64,000 nucleotides of DNA from Rhodocyclaceae bacterium (lineage in GTDB: Bacteria; Pseudomonadota; Gammaproteobacteria; Burkholderiales; Rhodocyclaceae): assembly GCA_019455325.1 (NCBI GenBank), contig JACFMQ010000009.1:62001-126000 (forward strand), read 5' to 3'. The position numbers and the translations under genes are program-made. A model generated the notes under the pieces. That model searched no databases, was not told where the DNA came from, and was given only the letters and a program-made list of their open reading frames with translations. Positions 18,943 to 31,210 of the stretch are shown in pieces (the stretch's first letter is position 1; each line of letters starts with the position of its first letter).

Positions 18943-19788
18943 ATGAAACGTTTCCTTCCCCTGGCGCTGGCGCTTGCCGCCGCGCTGCCCGCGGCCGCCG
19001 CCGGGAACCCCGGCGAGGCCGCCGTCGCCCGCCTCGGCCAGTTGAACGGCCAGGCGCTCGCCTGCCGGCAGATGGACCTGTCGACCAAGGCGCGCAACGC
19101 GGTGATCGCGCTGGCGCCGAAGACGCGCGAGATCGGCGAACTGTTCGAGGCGGCGACCAGCCGCAGCTTCCTGTCGTCGCCGTCCTGCGGCGAGCGGCAG
19201 CGGCTGGTGGCGGAGGTGGACGCGGCGGTGCTCGAACTGCGCCTCGCCTTCCCGTCGTCGCGCCATACCGAGGCCGAGGTGCCGGCAACGACCGAGATCG
19301 TCACCCGCTACCTGCTGCAGGACCACAACGGGCGCACCGTCACCGACCAGGATTTCCGCGGCCGTTTCCAGTTGCTGACCTTCGGCTACACCTCCTGCCC
19401 CGACGTCTGCCCGACGACGCTGGCCGAGATGGCGGCGCTGATGAAGGCGCTCGGCGAGGCGGCGGCGCGCGTGCAGCCGCTGTTCGTCAGCGTCGATCCG
19501 GCGCGCGACACGCCGGCGCTGCTGAAGGAATACACGGCGCTGTTCGACGCGCGCATCCTCGGCCTGACCGGCTCGCCGGCGCTGATCCGCGGCGTCGCCG
19601 ACAACTTCAAGGTGCGCTACGAAGAGGTGCGCGAGCCCGGCGCGCCGGCCGAGCGCTACACCGTCGACCACTCGGCCGGGATGATCCTGCTCGGGCCGGA
19701 CGGCCGCTTCCTCGCCCGCTTCCCGTACGCCATGCCGGTGCAGGAGCTGACCCGGCGCGTCGGCGAATACCTGCAGTCGGCGCCCTGA
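18943..19788 (+). CDS. SCO1/SenC copper chaperone with an N-terminal extension domain
   Basis: 281 residues. After a signal peptide (1-20) comes an alpha-helical region of about 90 residues (about 22-110) with isolated Cys41 and Cys82. The Sco/thioredoxin-like domain follows, with copper ligands Cys152 and Cys156 (TSCPDVCPTT) and His243 (YTVDHSAGM). Sco proteins deliver copper to the CuA site of cytochrome oxidase subunit II or act as thiol reductases. Typical bacterial Sco proteins are about 190-210 residues, so the N-terminal segment is extra. It is 36 kb away from the oxidase cluster. A TATAAT at 18887-18892 could serve as its own promoter. Confidence 0.85.
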   Translation: MKRFLPLALALAAALPAAAAGNPGEAAVARLGQLNGQALACRQMDLSTKARNAVIALAPKTREIGELFEAATSRSFLSSPSCGERQRLVAEVDAAVLELRLAFPSSRHTEAEVPATTEIVTRYLLQDHNGRTVTDQDFRGRFQLLTFGYTSCPDVCPTTLAEMAALMKALGEAAARVQPLFVSVDPARDTPALLKEYTALFDARILGLTGSPALIRGVADNFKVRYEEVREPGAPAERYTVDHSAGMILLGPDGRFLARFPYAMPVQELTRRVGEYLQSAP

Positions 19789-19791
19789 CCC

Positions 19792-20691
19792 TCAGCCGGC
19801 GAGCGCGATCGTCGCCACCACGGTATTGCCGCAGCCCTGGTAGGCGATGTCGGAAAAGGCGGTGCGCCGCGCCATGGCGATGCCGCGGCCGTTCGGGTCG
19901 AAGATGCGCGCCGGGTCGAAGTCGAGGTAGCGGGTCCAGTCGAAGCCGCGGCCGGCGTCGGCGATGGTGAAGCGCAGTCGGTCGTCCAGCCGTTCGAGGC
20001 GGATGCTGGCGCTGCGTCCGCCGAACTGCGGCAGTTCGAGGCGGCGGCCGATCTCGGCGAGCCAGTCGTTGTCCATCAGCAGCAGGGTCTTCTCGCGGTA
20101 GCCGATGCCGAGGTTGCCGTGTTCGACGGCGTTGATCATCAGCTCGGCCAGCCCGAAGCGCGCGTTCTGCGGATTCGGGCAGAGGCCGGCGAGGAATTCG
20201 GCGAGGGTGTGCACCTCGTCGATCGTGCGGAAGCGGAACTCCATCAGCGACAGGTGGCGCAGCGCCCGCTCCATGCTGCCCGCCCGCGACACCGCCGAGC
20301 GCAGCGCCCGCCGGTCGCCGACGGCGGCGCGGACGAGGGCGAGCAGGGTTTCCGGTTCGTAGGGCTTGGTCAGGTAGTAGTAGGCGCCGGCGGCCAGACC
20401 CTGGCGCACCTGTTCCGGCGCCGAGGCGGCGGTCTGCATGATCACCGGCGCGTCGGCGAAGCGCGGGTCGGCCTTCATCCGCCGCAGCAGCTCCAGCCCG
20501 TCGAGCGCCGGCATGATGCGGTCGAGGATGACCAGGTCGTAGGGGGTCGTCGCCTCCTGCAGCGCCCGCCAGGCGTCCTCGCCGTCGCTGGCGGTGTCGA
20601 GCAGGTAGTCCGGTTCCTCCGACAGGTACTCGTCGATCACCGCCCGGTTGATGGGCTCGTCGTCGACGATGAGGATGCGGGTCGTTGCCAT
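19792..20691 (-). CDS. Response regulator with C-terminal HATPase (RsbW-like) domain
   Basis: 299 residues. The receiver domain occupies 1-125: acidic pocket VDDE (10-12), phospho-acceptor Asp57 in ILDRIM, and Lys109 in LTKPYEP. A linker leads to a GHKL ATPase domain (about 165-298) with N-box LMINAVEHGNLGIG, G1 box DAGRGFDW and the GRGIAMAR loop. Such proteins resemble anti-sigma-factor kinases of partner-switching systems, without a DNA-binding or GGDEF output. No anti-anti-sigma factor or sensor kinase is adjacent. The start MATTRILIVDDE at 20691 was selected because the receiver fold begins there. Confidence 0.85.
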   Translation of the reverse strand: MATTRILIVDDEPINRAVIDEYLSEEPDYLLDTASDGEDAWRALQEATTPYDLVILDRIMPALDGLELLRRMKADPRFADAPVIMQTAASAPEQVRQGLAAGAYYYLTKPYEPETLLALVRAAVGDRRALRSAVSRAGSMERALRHLSLMEFRFRTIDEVHTLAEFLAGLCPNPQNARFGLAELMINAVEHGNLGIGYREKTLLLMDNDWLAEIGRRLELPQFGGRSASIRLERLDDRLRFTIADAGRGFDWTRYLDFDPARIFDPNGRGIAMARRTAFSDIAYQGCGNTVVATIALAG

Positions 20692-20754
20692 GGTTGCCTC
20701 CTCTGCTGGCCGGGGAATGCGCAGTATATATGCGCCTGTCCTCCTTGCCTCCCC

Positions 20755-20768
20755 TTGACCCACATCAA
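20755..20768 (+). promoter_or_regulatory. FNR/Anr-type box upstream of ubiU
   Basis: TTGACCCACATCAA matches the FNR consensus TTGAT-N4-ATCAA at 9 of 10 specified positions. Its centre lies about 69 bp before the ubiU ATG, a plausible class II activator site if transcription begins near 20803. It also lies 64 bp upstream of the divergent response regulator start. Oxygen-responsive control fits the anaerobic role of ubiUVT. Confidence 0.65.
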
Positions 20769-20830
20769 GGGGTGAGGCTCGGGCCGTGGCTACACTCGTC
20801 ACCCTCCGGATTCTTTCGCGCCCCTTCGCC

Positions 20831-21844
20831 ATGGACCGCTCCGCCCTGCCGGACCTCGTTTGCCCCGCCGGCAGCCTGCCGGCGCTGAAGGCCGCCGTCG
20901 ACAACGGCGCCGACGCCGTCTATCTCGGCTACAAGAACGACACCAACGCCCGCAACTTCGCCGGCCTCAACTTCGACGCGAAGACCATGGCCGACGGCGT
21001 GCGCTACGCGCACGGCAAGGGCTGCGAGGTGCTGATGGCGATCAACACCTTCCCGCAGCCGGGCCGCGTCGCCGACTGGCGGGCGGCGGTCGACGGCGCC
21101 GTCGACCTCGGCGTGGACGCGATCATCCTCGCCGACGTCGGCCTCCTCGACTACGCGCGCAGCCGCCACCCGCAGCAGCGCCTGCACCTCTCGGTGCAGG
21201 GCTCGGCGACCAGCTACGAGGCGATCAACTTCGCGCACCGCGAGTTCGACGTGCGCCGCGCCGTGCTGCCGCGCGTGCTGACGCTGGCGCAGGTCGAGCA
21301 CGTGATCAGGAACACGCCGGTCGAGATCGAGGTCTTCGGCTTCGGCAGCCTGTGCGTGATGAACGAGGGCCGCTGCTGGCTCTCCTCGTACGCCACCGGC
21401 GAGTCGCCGAACACCGTCGGCGCCTGCTCGCCGGCCAAGTACGTGAAATGGGACAAGAAGCCGGGGCAGATGGACACGCGCCTGAACGGCGTCCTCATCG
21501 ACCGCTTCGCCGACGACGAGCCGGCCGGCTATCCGACGCTGTGCAAGGGCCGCTTCGAGGTGCAGGGCGAGACCTACTACGCGCTGGAAGAGCCGACCAG
21601 CCTGAACGTGCTGGAAATCCTGCCGGACATCATCAAGATCGGCGTCAAGGCGATCAAGGTCGAGGGCCGCCAGCGCAGCCCGGCCTACGTCACGCAGGTG
21701 ACGCGCACGCTGCGCGCGGCGCTCGATTCGCTGGTCAACGCGGGCGAGCGCTACCACGTCAAGCCGACCTGGCAGGCCGAGCTGGCCAAGGTCTCGGAAG
21801 GCAACCAGGCGACGCTCGGCGCCTACAACCGCCCGTGGCGGTGA
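20831..21844 (+). CDS. ubiU: UbiU, O2-independent ubiquinone hydroxylation protein (U32 family)
   Basis: 337 residues of the peptidase U32 family. Four Cys positioned as the 4Fe-4S ligands of UbiU are present: Cys175 and Cys182 (LCVMNEGRC), Cys199 and Cys238 (TLCKGR). UbiU forms a complex with UbiV that hydroxylates the quinone ring without oxygen, using prephenate as the oxygen donor. The start MDRSALPDLVCPAGS at 20831 matches the conserved N-terminus, though no clear Shine-Dalgarno sequence is seen. An in-frame GTG at 20786 is an alternative. First gene of ubiU-ubiV-ubiT, behind an FNR-like box. Confidence 0.93.
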   Translation: MDRSALPDLVCPAGSLPALKAAVDNGADAVYLGYKNDTNARNFAGLNFDAKTMADGVRYAHGKGCEVLMAINTFPQPGRVADWRAAVDGAVDLGVDAIILADVGLLDYARSRHPQQRLHLSVQGSATSYEAINFAHREFDVRRAVLPRVLTLAQVEHVIRNTPVEIEVFGFGSLCVMNEGRCWLSSYATGESPNTVGACSPAKYVKWDKKPGQMDTRLNGVLIDRFADDEPAGYPTLCKGRFEVQGETYYALEEPTSLNVLEILPDIIKIGVKAIKVEGRQRSPAYVTQVTRTLRAALDSLVNAGERYHVKPTWQAELAKVSEGNQATLGAYNRPWR

Positions 21845-21871
21845 TTTCTTCCTGAATCGCGGATGAGGAAC

Positions 21872-22777
21872 ATGAAGCTCGCGCTGGGCCCGCTGCTCTA
21901 TTTCTGGCCGAAGGCCGAAGTCATGGAGTTCTACGCCGAGATGGCGCAGAACGCGGCGATCGACGTCGTCTACGTCGGCGAGGTCGTCTGCTCGCGCCGG
22001 CAGCAGCTGCGCACCGCCGACTGGATCGGCCTGGCGCGCGACCTGACCGACGCCGGCAAGGAGGTCGTGGTCTCGGCGCAGGCGCTGCTCGAATCGGAGA
22101 GCGACCTGAAGGCGATGCGCCGGCTGATCGACGAAGCCGGCTGCAGGATCGAGGCCAACGACCTCGGCGCGGTGAACCTGGTGCAGGGGAAGCTCCCCTT
22201 CGTCGCCGGCCCGCACCTCAACATCTACAACGAGGCGACGCTCGCCACCTACGCGCGCTACGGCCTGAAGCGCTGGGTGCCGCCGCTGGAAGCCGACCGC
22301 CGGCTGATCGAGACGCTGCACAAGGCGCGGCCGGAAGGCGTCGAGACCGAGGTCTTCGTCTTCGGCAAGCTGCCGCTCGCCTTCTCGGCGCGCTGCTTCA
22401 CGGCGCGCCACTACAACCTGAACAAGGACGACTGTCAGTTCAAGTGCCTCGACCATCCCGAGGGGATGACGCTGAAGACGCGCGAGGGCCAGAGCTTCCT
22501 GACGATCAACGGCATCCAGACGATGTCTGCGCAGAGCTATAACCTGCTCGCCGAGGTGCCGACGATGCGCGAGATGGGCGTCGAGATCATCCGCGTCAGC
22601 CCGCAGCCGGCCTATACTGCGGAAATCGTCGCCGCCTTCGACGCCGCCCGCCGCGGCGAGCCGGCGACGGCGCGCGCCGCCTGGAACCCGGAGGGCCTCG
22701 TCGACGGCTACTGGTTCGGCGACGCCGGCATCGCGCAGCGGCACACGCAGGCCGTCGCCGAACTCACAGGAGCATGA
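21872..22777 (+). CDS. ubiV: UbiV, O2-independent ubiquinone hydroxylation protein (U32 family)
   Basis: 301 residues, the shorter U32-family partner of UbiU. Candidate 4Fe-4S ligands are Cys40 (GEVVCSRR), Cys175 ([10 protein letters not shown]), Cys188 and Cys192 (DDCQFKC), in the order known for UbiV. It acts in the cytoplasm with UbiU and UbiT to make ubiquinone under anoxia. The ATG at 21872 is preferred because GAGGA lies at proper distance; the ATG at 21863 would add three residues. Its stop overlaps the region of the ubiT start, so the two are translationally coupled. Confidence 0.93.
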   Translation: MKLALGPLLYFWPKAEVMEFYAEMAQNAAIDVVYVGEVVCSRRQQLRTADWIGLARDLTDAGKEVVVSAQALLESESDLKAMRRLIDEAGCRIEANDLGAVNLVQGKLPFVAGPHLNIYNEATLATYARYGLKRWVPPLEADRRLIETLHKARPEGVETEVFVFGKLPLAFSARCFTARHYNLNKDDCQFKCLDHPEGMTLKTREGQSFLTINGIQTMSAQSYNLLAEVPTMREMGVEIIRVSPQPAYTAEIVAAFDAARRGEPATARAAWNPEGLVDGYWFGDAGIAQRHTQAVAELTGA

Positions 22778-22779
22778 AC

Positions 22780-23256
22780 ATGAGCCAGGGTTTCACCATC
22801 CCCAAGTTCCAGTTGCCGGGCTTCATCGCCCGCATCGGCGAGAAGCTGCCGCAGTGGCCGCACGCCGTGGCGCTGACGACGGCGCTCAACGCCGCGGCCA
22901 AGCTCGGCGTGCTGCCCGAGGACAGCCTGGCGCAGCTCGACGGCAAGACCTTCGTCGTGCAGGTCTACGACACCGGCGGCCAGGCCGCCTTCACCTATCG
23001 CGGCGGCCTCTTCCGGCCGCTCTTCCGGCCGGCCGGCGCGCCCGACCTGGCCTTCCGCGCCAACCTCTCGGCCTTCCTGCAGGTGGCGGCGCGGCAGGAG
23101 GACCCGGACACGCTGTTCTTCAACCGCGAGCTGTCGATCGAGGGCGACACCGAACTCGGCCTGATCGTCAAGAACATGCTCGACGCCATCGACCCCTCGC
23201 AGTTCCGGCCGACCCTGCCCAGGCTGCCGCTCAACCTGCCGTTCAGCCGACGCTGA
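22780..23256 (+). CDS. ubiT: UbiT, SCP2-domain lipid-binding accessory factor
   Basis: 158 residues with an SCP2 (sterol carrier protein 2) fold from about residue 40 to 140; LSIEGDTELGLIVKNMLDAID is the most conserved stretch. UbiT is the anaerobic counterpart of UbiJ and is thought to bind hydrophobic ubiquinone intermediates for UbiU-UbiV. The ATG at 22780 has AGGAG seven bases upstream. The ATG at 22774 overlaps the ubiV stop but is too close to that site. Its last 14 bases overlap the 3' end of the convergent MoaD-like gene. Confidence 0.9.
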   Translation: MSQGFTIPKFQLPGFIARIGEKLPQWPHAVALTTALNAAAKLGVLPEDSLAQLDGKTFVVQVYDTGGQAAFTYRGGLFRPLFRPAGAPDLAFRANLSAFLQVAARQEDPDTLFFNRELSIEGDTELGLIVKNMLDAIDPSQFRPTLPRLPLNLPFSRR

Positions 23257-23554
23257 TCTCGCCGGCGACGACGCGCGTCGTGCGCGGCACGATGCTGATC
23301 ACCTCCTCACCGCCGATCGGCGTGGCGATGCCGTCGCAGGCGCGGATGCTGACCGCGCCCAGGTAGACATCGACCGACGGCTGCAACTGCCCGTTGCGGC
23401 CGAGGATTCTGCCGGCCAGCGCCGGGTAGACGTGTTCCAGCGCCTGCAAGGCTTCGCCGACGGTATCGCCGCTGGCCGTCACTTCCTCGCGGCCGTCGGC
23501 CAGCGCGCGCAGCGCCGGCGGAATGTGGATGGAGACGACGGGGGCGTCGATCAT
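23243..23554 (-). CDS. MoaD/ThiS-family beta-grasp protein lacking a terminal Gly-Gly
   Basis: 103 residues with the ubiquitin-like beta-grasp pattern: PPALRALADGREEV, then TVGEALQALEHVYPALAGRIL, then DVYLGAVSIRACDGIATPI and a final EEVISIVPRTTR strand. MoaD and ThiS carry sulfur as a thiocarboxylate on a C-terminal Gly-Gly. Here the chain ends VVAGEISVG, so the diglycine is replaced by Gly-Glu plus four residues. It may be a non-sulfur-carrying paralogue or need C-terminal trimming. No MoaE, MoeB or ThiF gene is adjacent. Its 3' end overlaps ubiT. Confidence 0.75.
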   Translation of the reverse strand: MIDAPVVSIHIPPALRALADGREEVTASGDTVGEALQALEHVYPALAGRILGRNGQLQPSVDVYLGAVSIRACDGIATPIGGEEVISIVPRTTRVVAGEISVG

Positions 23555-23636
23555 CGCAGGCCTCCTTCCTTTCCGGGTGGCTCCCGTACCGTTGGACTGC
23601 CGGCGGCGGTGGCCGTTCCGGCCGGCCGGGCCGCCG

Positions 23637-27590
<3,954 letters not shown>

Positions 27591-27629
27591 CGGGCGGATT
27601 ATCGGCCGCCGCCGGGAGGCGGGCAAGCG

Positions 27630-28793
27630 TCAGGTGCGGACGACGACCAGCGGCACCTGCATCTCGTCGGCGCTGACGCCGCCGTGCACGCCGAGCAGCG
27701 AATAGCGGCGCTCGCCCGGCAGCCAGTCCTTGATCGTCCAGTTGCCGCGCATCAGGAGCGCGTAGTCGCCGATGCGCGCGGCCAGCCGCGGGTCGGCCGG
27801 CGCCGGGCCGAACCAGCCTTCCTCGATCAGCCGCGCGCAGGGCACGGCCTCGGCGGCCTCGCCGAGGCGGCGGCCGACGTAGCGTTCGAAGTCGCCGGCG
27901 GCGCCCGGCTTCAGGTAGCACCAGGCGACGCGCTGTTCGCCGCAGAGCGGCCGGGCGAGCAGCGCCGCCAGTCCGGGGTGGTCGTCGAGCTGGACGACGC
28001 GCGGCGGCGGCGAATCGATGAAGCCGTGGTCGGCGGTGACGAGGAGCGTCGTGTCGCTGCCGGCGAGCGTTGCGACGAGGCCGTCGAAGGCGTCGCAGAA
28101 GGCGGCCAGCGTTGCCCGCGCCTCCCGGCTGTCGCTGCCGTGGCGGTGGGAAACGCTGTCGAGCAGCGGCCAGTAGGCGTAGACGAACTTGCGGCCGGGG
28201 ACGCGGACGAGGCCGGCGAGCGTCTGCATCAGGCCGGCGAGATCGGCGTAGGCCAGCGTCTCGGCGCCGCGCGAATGGAAGGCGTTGAACGGGCTGAAGG
28301 TGATCTCCTGCGGCGAGACGACCCAGGCCGGCCGGTCCATGCCGGCGTAGAGCGGCCGGTGCGCGAAGAGTTTTTCGGTCAGTTCCGCCGGCGTCTCGGC
28401 GAAGGCGGGGCCTGCGCGCGGCGTCAGCGGCAGGATGGCGGCCACCGCCTGCACCTCGTCGAGCCACATGTGCCAGCCGGTGAGCGCGTGCTGCGCCGGC
28501 GCCAGACCGGTCATGAAGGTCGGGATGGCGGCCGCGGTCGTCGACGGGAAGACGGAGCTCAGGCGCATGCCGGCCTCGGTGCGCAGCGCGCCGCTGCCGT
28601 GCGCTTCCAGCCGGCGCGCGCCGAGGCCGTCGACGACCAGGAGGACGACGTTGCGCGCGCGCGCCAGCGCCGTTGCCTCGACGCCGTAGCGCGAGGCCAG
28701 CGGCGCCTGCGGCGGCGCCGGCGCGCCGCAGGCGTCGGCGAGCGTGCGCATCAGGTTGGCGATGCTGCCGCCGGCGTAGTCGGGACGGATCAC
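27630..28793 (-). CDS. Alkaline-phosphatase-fold phosphodiesterase (nucleotide pyrophosphatase type)
   Basis: 387 residues of the type I phosphodiesterase/nucleotide pyrophosphatase superfamily. The first metal-binding Asp is in VVLLVVDGLGARRLE, and the nucleophile Thr is in SSVFPSTTAAAIPTFMTG. Further metal ligands are in WPLLDSVSHRHG and LLVTADHGFIDSP. No signal peptide is obvious, so a cytoplasmic enzyme is likely; the substrate is unknown. The start is GTG at 28793, which overlaps the stop of the upstream PEBP gene (GTGA), implying translational coupling. Confidence 0.85.
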   Translation of the reverse strand: MIRPDYAGGSIANLMRTLADACGAPAPPQAPLASRYGVEATALARARNVVLLVVDGLGARRLEAHGSGALRTEAGMRLSSVFPSTTAAAIPTFMTGLAPAQHALTGWHMWLDEVQAVAAILPLTPRAGPAFAETPAELTEKLFAHRPLYAGMDRPAWVVSPQEITFSPFNAFHSRGAETLAYADLAGLMQTLAGLVRVPGRKFVYAYWPLLDSVSHRHGSDSREARATLAAFCDAFDGLVATLAGSDTTLLVTADHGFIDSPPPRVVQLDDHPGLAALLARPLCGEQRVAWCYLKPGAAGDFERYVGRRLGEAAEAVPCARLIEEGWFGPAPADPRLAARIGDYALLMRGNWTIKDWLPGERRYSLLGVHGGVSADEMQVPLVVVRT

Positions 28794-29260
28794 GCGCCCG
28801 CTTTCCGGTAGGTGCCGACGAGCTGCGCCTCGGCCAGCACGTGGCCGCGCATCGCCGCTTCCAGCGCCGCCTTGTCCGGCCGCTGCAGCGCGAGCGCGGC
28901 GTCGAGCGCGTAGAGCTTGTGGAAATAGCGGTGCCGGCCGATCGGCGGGCAGGGGCCGCCGTAGCCGGTGCGCCCCCAGTCGTTCACGCCCTCGCCGGTG
29001 CCGGCCGGCAGCGCGGCGACGGCTTCCGCGAGGCCGTCGGCGTCCGGCGGCAGGTTGAACAGCAGCCAGTGCACCCAGGTCATCTTCGGCGCCGCCGGAT
29101 CGGGCGCGTCCGGATCGTCGACGATCAGTACCAGGCTCTGCGTGCCCGGCGGCACGCCGGTCCACGCCAGCGGCGGCGAGACGTTGGCGCCCTCGCAGGT
29201 GTGGCGGGCGGGAATCGGGCCGTGGTCGGCGAAGGCGGTGGAGGTGAGTTGCAGGCTCAT
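28790..29260 (-). CDS. YbhB/YbcL-type phosphatidylethanolamine-binding (PEBP) protein
   Basis: 156 residues, a cytoplasmic bacterial PEBP/Raf-kinase-inhibitor-like protein. Signatures are the CEGANVSPPLAWTGVP strand, IVDDPDAPDP, WVHWLLFNLPP, GRTGYGGPCPP and the HRYFHKLYALD segment, which together line the anion-binding pocket. The biological role of bacterial YbhB-type proteins is not settled. It has a good ribosome binding site (AAGGAGAC) and is coupled to the downstream phosphodiesterase. Confidence 0.92.
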   Translation of the reverse strand: MSLQLTSTAFADHGPIPARHTCEGANVSPPLAWTGVPPGTQSLVLIVDDPDAPDPAAPKMTWVHWLLFNLPPDADGLAEAVAALPAGTGEGVNDWGRTGYGGPCPPIGRHRYFHKLYALDAALALQRPDKAALEAAMRGHVLAEAQLVGTYRKAGA

Positions 29261-29326
29261 GGCGGTCTCCTTGCGGGGGTTGACGGACCAGCTTAGCGCA
29301 CTCTGCGCGCCGGCGTCCCGTCCACG

Positions 29327-29350
29327 AAAAAGGGGGCCGCAGCCCCCTTT
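29327..29350 (-). terminator. Rho-independent terminator of phaC
   Basis: Read on the minus strand, AAAGGGGGC-TGCG-GCCCCCTTT has a 9-bp stem with a U-rich end (five A on the plus strand at 29327-29331). It lies 22 bp beyond the phaC stop and before the PEBP gene, so it separates the two units. Confidence 0.8.
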
Positions 29351-29371
29351 CCGGTCGGCGCCGGCGTCCGC

Positions 29372-31192
29372 TCAGCCGGCCTTCTTCTGCGTGTCGAGGC
29401 GGAACTTGACGAAGGCGCCGGGGGCGTCCTCGAGCGCGGCGAGGCCGCCGCTGCCGGGCCTCCTCGCCGGCGCCTTCTTCTCGCCGTTGGGCAGCGCCAG
29501 CAGCCACTGTTGCCAGTCGGTCCACCACGAGCCGGGGTGCTGCGTGGCGCCGGCGAGGAATTCCTCCGGCGTCTCCGGCAGCGCGTCGTTGGTCCAGTAG
29601 CCGTACTTGTTCGCCGCCGGCGGGTTGACGATGCCGGCGATGTGGCCGGAGCCGCCGAGCACGAACTTGACCGGCCCGGACGGCAGCAGCGCGCCCTTGT
29701 AGGTGCTCTTCCACGGCGCGATGTGGTCTTCCACGGTCGAGATGAAGTAGCACGGCGTCTTCACCTTCGAGAGGTCGATCGGCACGCCGGCGATCTCGAT
29801 GCCGCCCGGCTCGCGCAGCAGGTTCTTCAGGTACATGTTGCGCAGATAGAAGCTGTGCATGGCGTAGGGCATGCGCGTCGAGTCGCTGTTCCAGTAGAGC
29901 AGGTCGAACGGGAACGGATCTTTGCCCATCAGGTAGTTGTTCACGACGAAGGACCAGATCAGGTCGTTGGCGCGCAGCATGTTGAAGGTGCCGGCCATCT
30001 CCGAGCCTTCGAGGTAGCCGCGCTCGGCCATCTTCTTCTCGAGCGCGTCGATGGTCGGCTCGTCGAGGAAGACGCCCAGCTCGCCCGGTTCGGAGAAGTC
30101 GATCATCGTCGTGAAGAAGGTGGCGGAAGCGACGCGCCGGTCCTTCTTGGCCGCCATGTAGGCCAGCGTGGTCATCAGCAGCGTGCCGCCGAGGCAGTAC
30201 GCCGCCATGTTGATCTCCTTCTCGCCGGTCGCCTGCTCGACGGCGTTGATCGCCGCCAGCGAGCCTTCCAGCACGTAGTCCTCGAAGCTCTTGTGGGCGA
30301 GCTTGGCGTCCGGGTTCACCCAACTGATGATGAAGGTGGTGTGGCCCTGGTCGGTGGCCCACTTGACCAGCGAGTTCTTGTCGCGCAGGTCGAGGATGTA
30401 GTACTTGTTGATCCACGGCGGCACGATCAGGAGCGGCTTCTTGTACTGGTCCTTGGTCGTCGGCTCGTACTGGATGAGCTGGATCAGGTCGTTCTGGAAA
30501 ATCACCTTGCCCGGCGTCGTGGCGACGTTCTTGCCCATCTCGAAGGCCGAGGTGTCGGTCATGCGGATGCGCAACTGGCCGTCGCCCTGCTCGATGTCCT
30601 GCAGCAGATTGTTCAGGCCCTTGACCAGGTTCTGGCCGTGCGACTTGACCGTCTCGCGGAAGACCTCCGGGTTGGTCAGCGCGAAGTTCGACGGCGACAG
30701 CGCGTCGATGTACTGGCGCGTGAAGAAGTTGATCTTGGTCTGCGTCGCCTCGTCGAGGCCCTCGACGCAGCAGACGGTGTCATGCAGGTGGCGGGCGGCG
30801 ATCAGGTAGGACTGCTTGACGTAGTCGAACAGGAAGTGCTGTTCCCAGTCCTCGTCCTTGAAGCGTTTGTCGCCCTTCTCGGGCGCCGCCACCGGCGTGA
30901 TCGGCATGCCCATCATCTTCAGCATCGATCCCTGCCACAGCGAGAAGTAGTCCCACATCATGTTCATCTGCGTCTGCGCCAGCTTGTAGGGGTTGGCCAG
31001 CAGGCGCGCGGAAAGGTCCATGTAGGCCTTGGCGACGCCGAGCTCGTCGCCCGGCGCGGCGACGCCCTCCCTGGCCTTCTTCTCCATGAACTGCGTGAGC
31101 AGGCGCGACGCGCGCTGGGCGACCTCGGCGTAGGTCTTGGCCACGTCGGCCGGGTTGGGCAGGTGCTTTTCCTGTTGTTCTGCTTGCGACAT
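29372..31192 (-). CDS. phaC: Class I poly(3-hydroxyalkanoate) synthase
   Basis: 606 residues, cytoplasmic granule-bound enzyme polymerising (R)-3-hydroxyacyl-CoA into polyester storage granules. The alpha/beta-hydrolase triad is complete: Cys333 in the lipase-like box AAYCLGGTLL, Asp489 in STVEDHIAPW and His517 in GGSGHIAG. The N-terminal ~200 residues and the PPWINKYYILDL segment are typical of class I PhaC. Size is slightly above the C. necator enzyme (589). No phaA/phaB/phasin genes adjoin it; a thiolase lies 4.5 kb away in the liu operon. It is co-directional with the MBL hydrolase 18 bp upstream. Confidence 0.95.
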   Translation of the reverse strand: MSQAEQQEKHLPNPADVAKTYAEVAQRASRLLTQFMEKKAREGVAAPGDELGVAKAYMDLSARLLANPYKLAQTQMNMMWDYFSLWQGSMLKMMGMPITPVAAPEKGDKRFKDEDWEQHFLFDYVKQSYLIAARHLHDTVCCVEGLDEATQTKINFFTRQYIDALSPSNFALTNPEVFRETVKSHGQNLVKGLNNLLQDIEQGDGQLRIRMTDTSAFEMGKNVATTPGKVIFQNDLIQLIQYEPTTKDQYKKPLLIVPPWINKYYILDLRDKNSLVKWATDQGHTTFIISWVNPDAKLAHKSFEDYVLEGSLAAINAVEQATGEKEINMAAYCLGGTLLMTTLAYMAAKKDRRVASATFFTTMIDFSEPGELGVFLDEPTIDALEKKMAERGYLEGSEMAGTFNMLRANDLIWSFVVNNYLMGKDPFPFDLLYWNSDSTRMPYAMHSFYLRNMYLKNLLREPGGIEIAGVPIDLSKVKTPCYFISTVEDHIAPWKSTYKGALLPSGPVKFVLGGSGHIAGIVNPPAANKYGYWTNDALPETPEEFLAGATQHPGSWWTDWQQWLLALPNGEKKAPARRPGSGGLAALEDAPGAFVKFRLDTQKKAG

Positions 31193-31210
31193 CTGGGATT
31201 CCCCTCGAGG

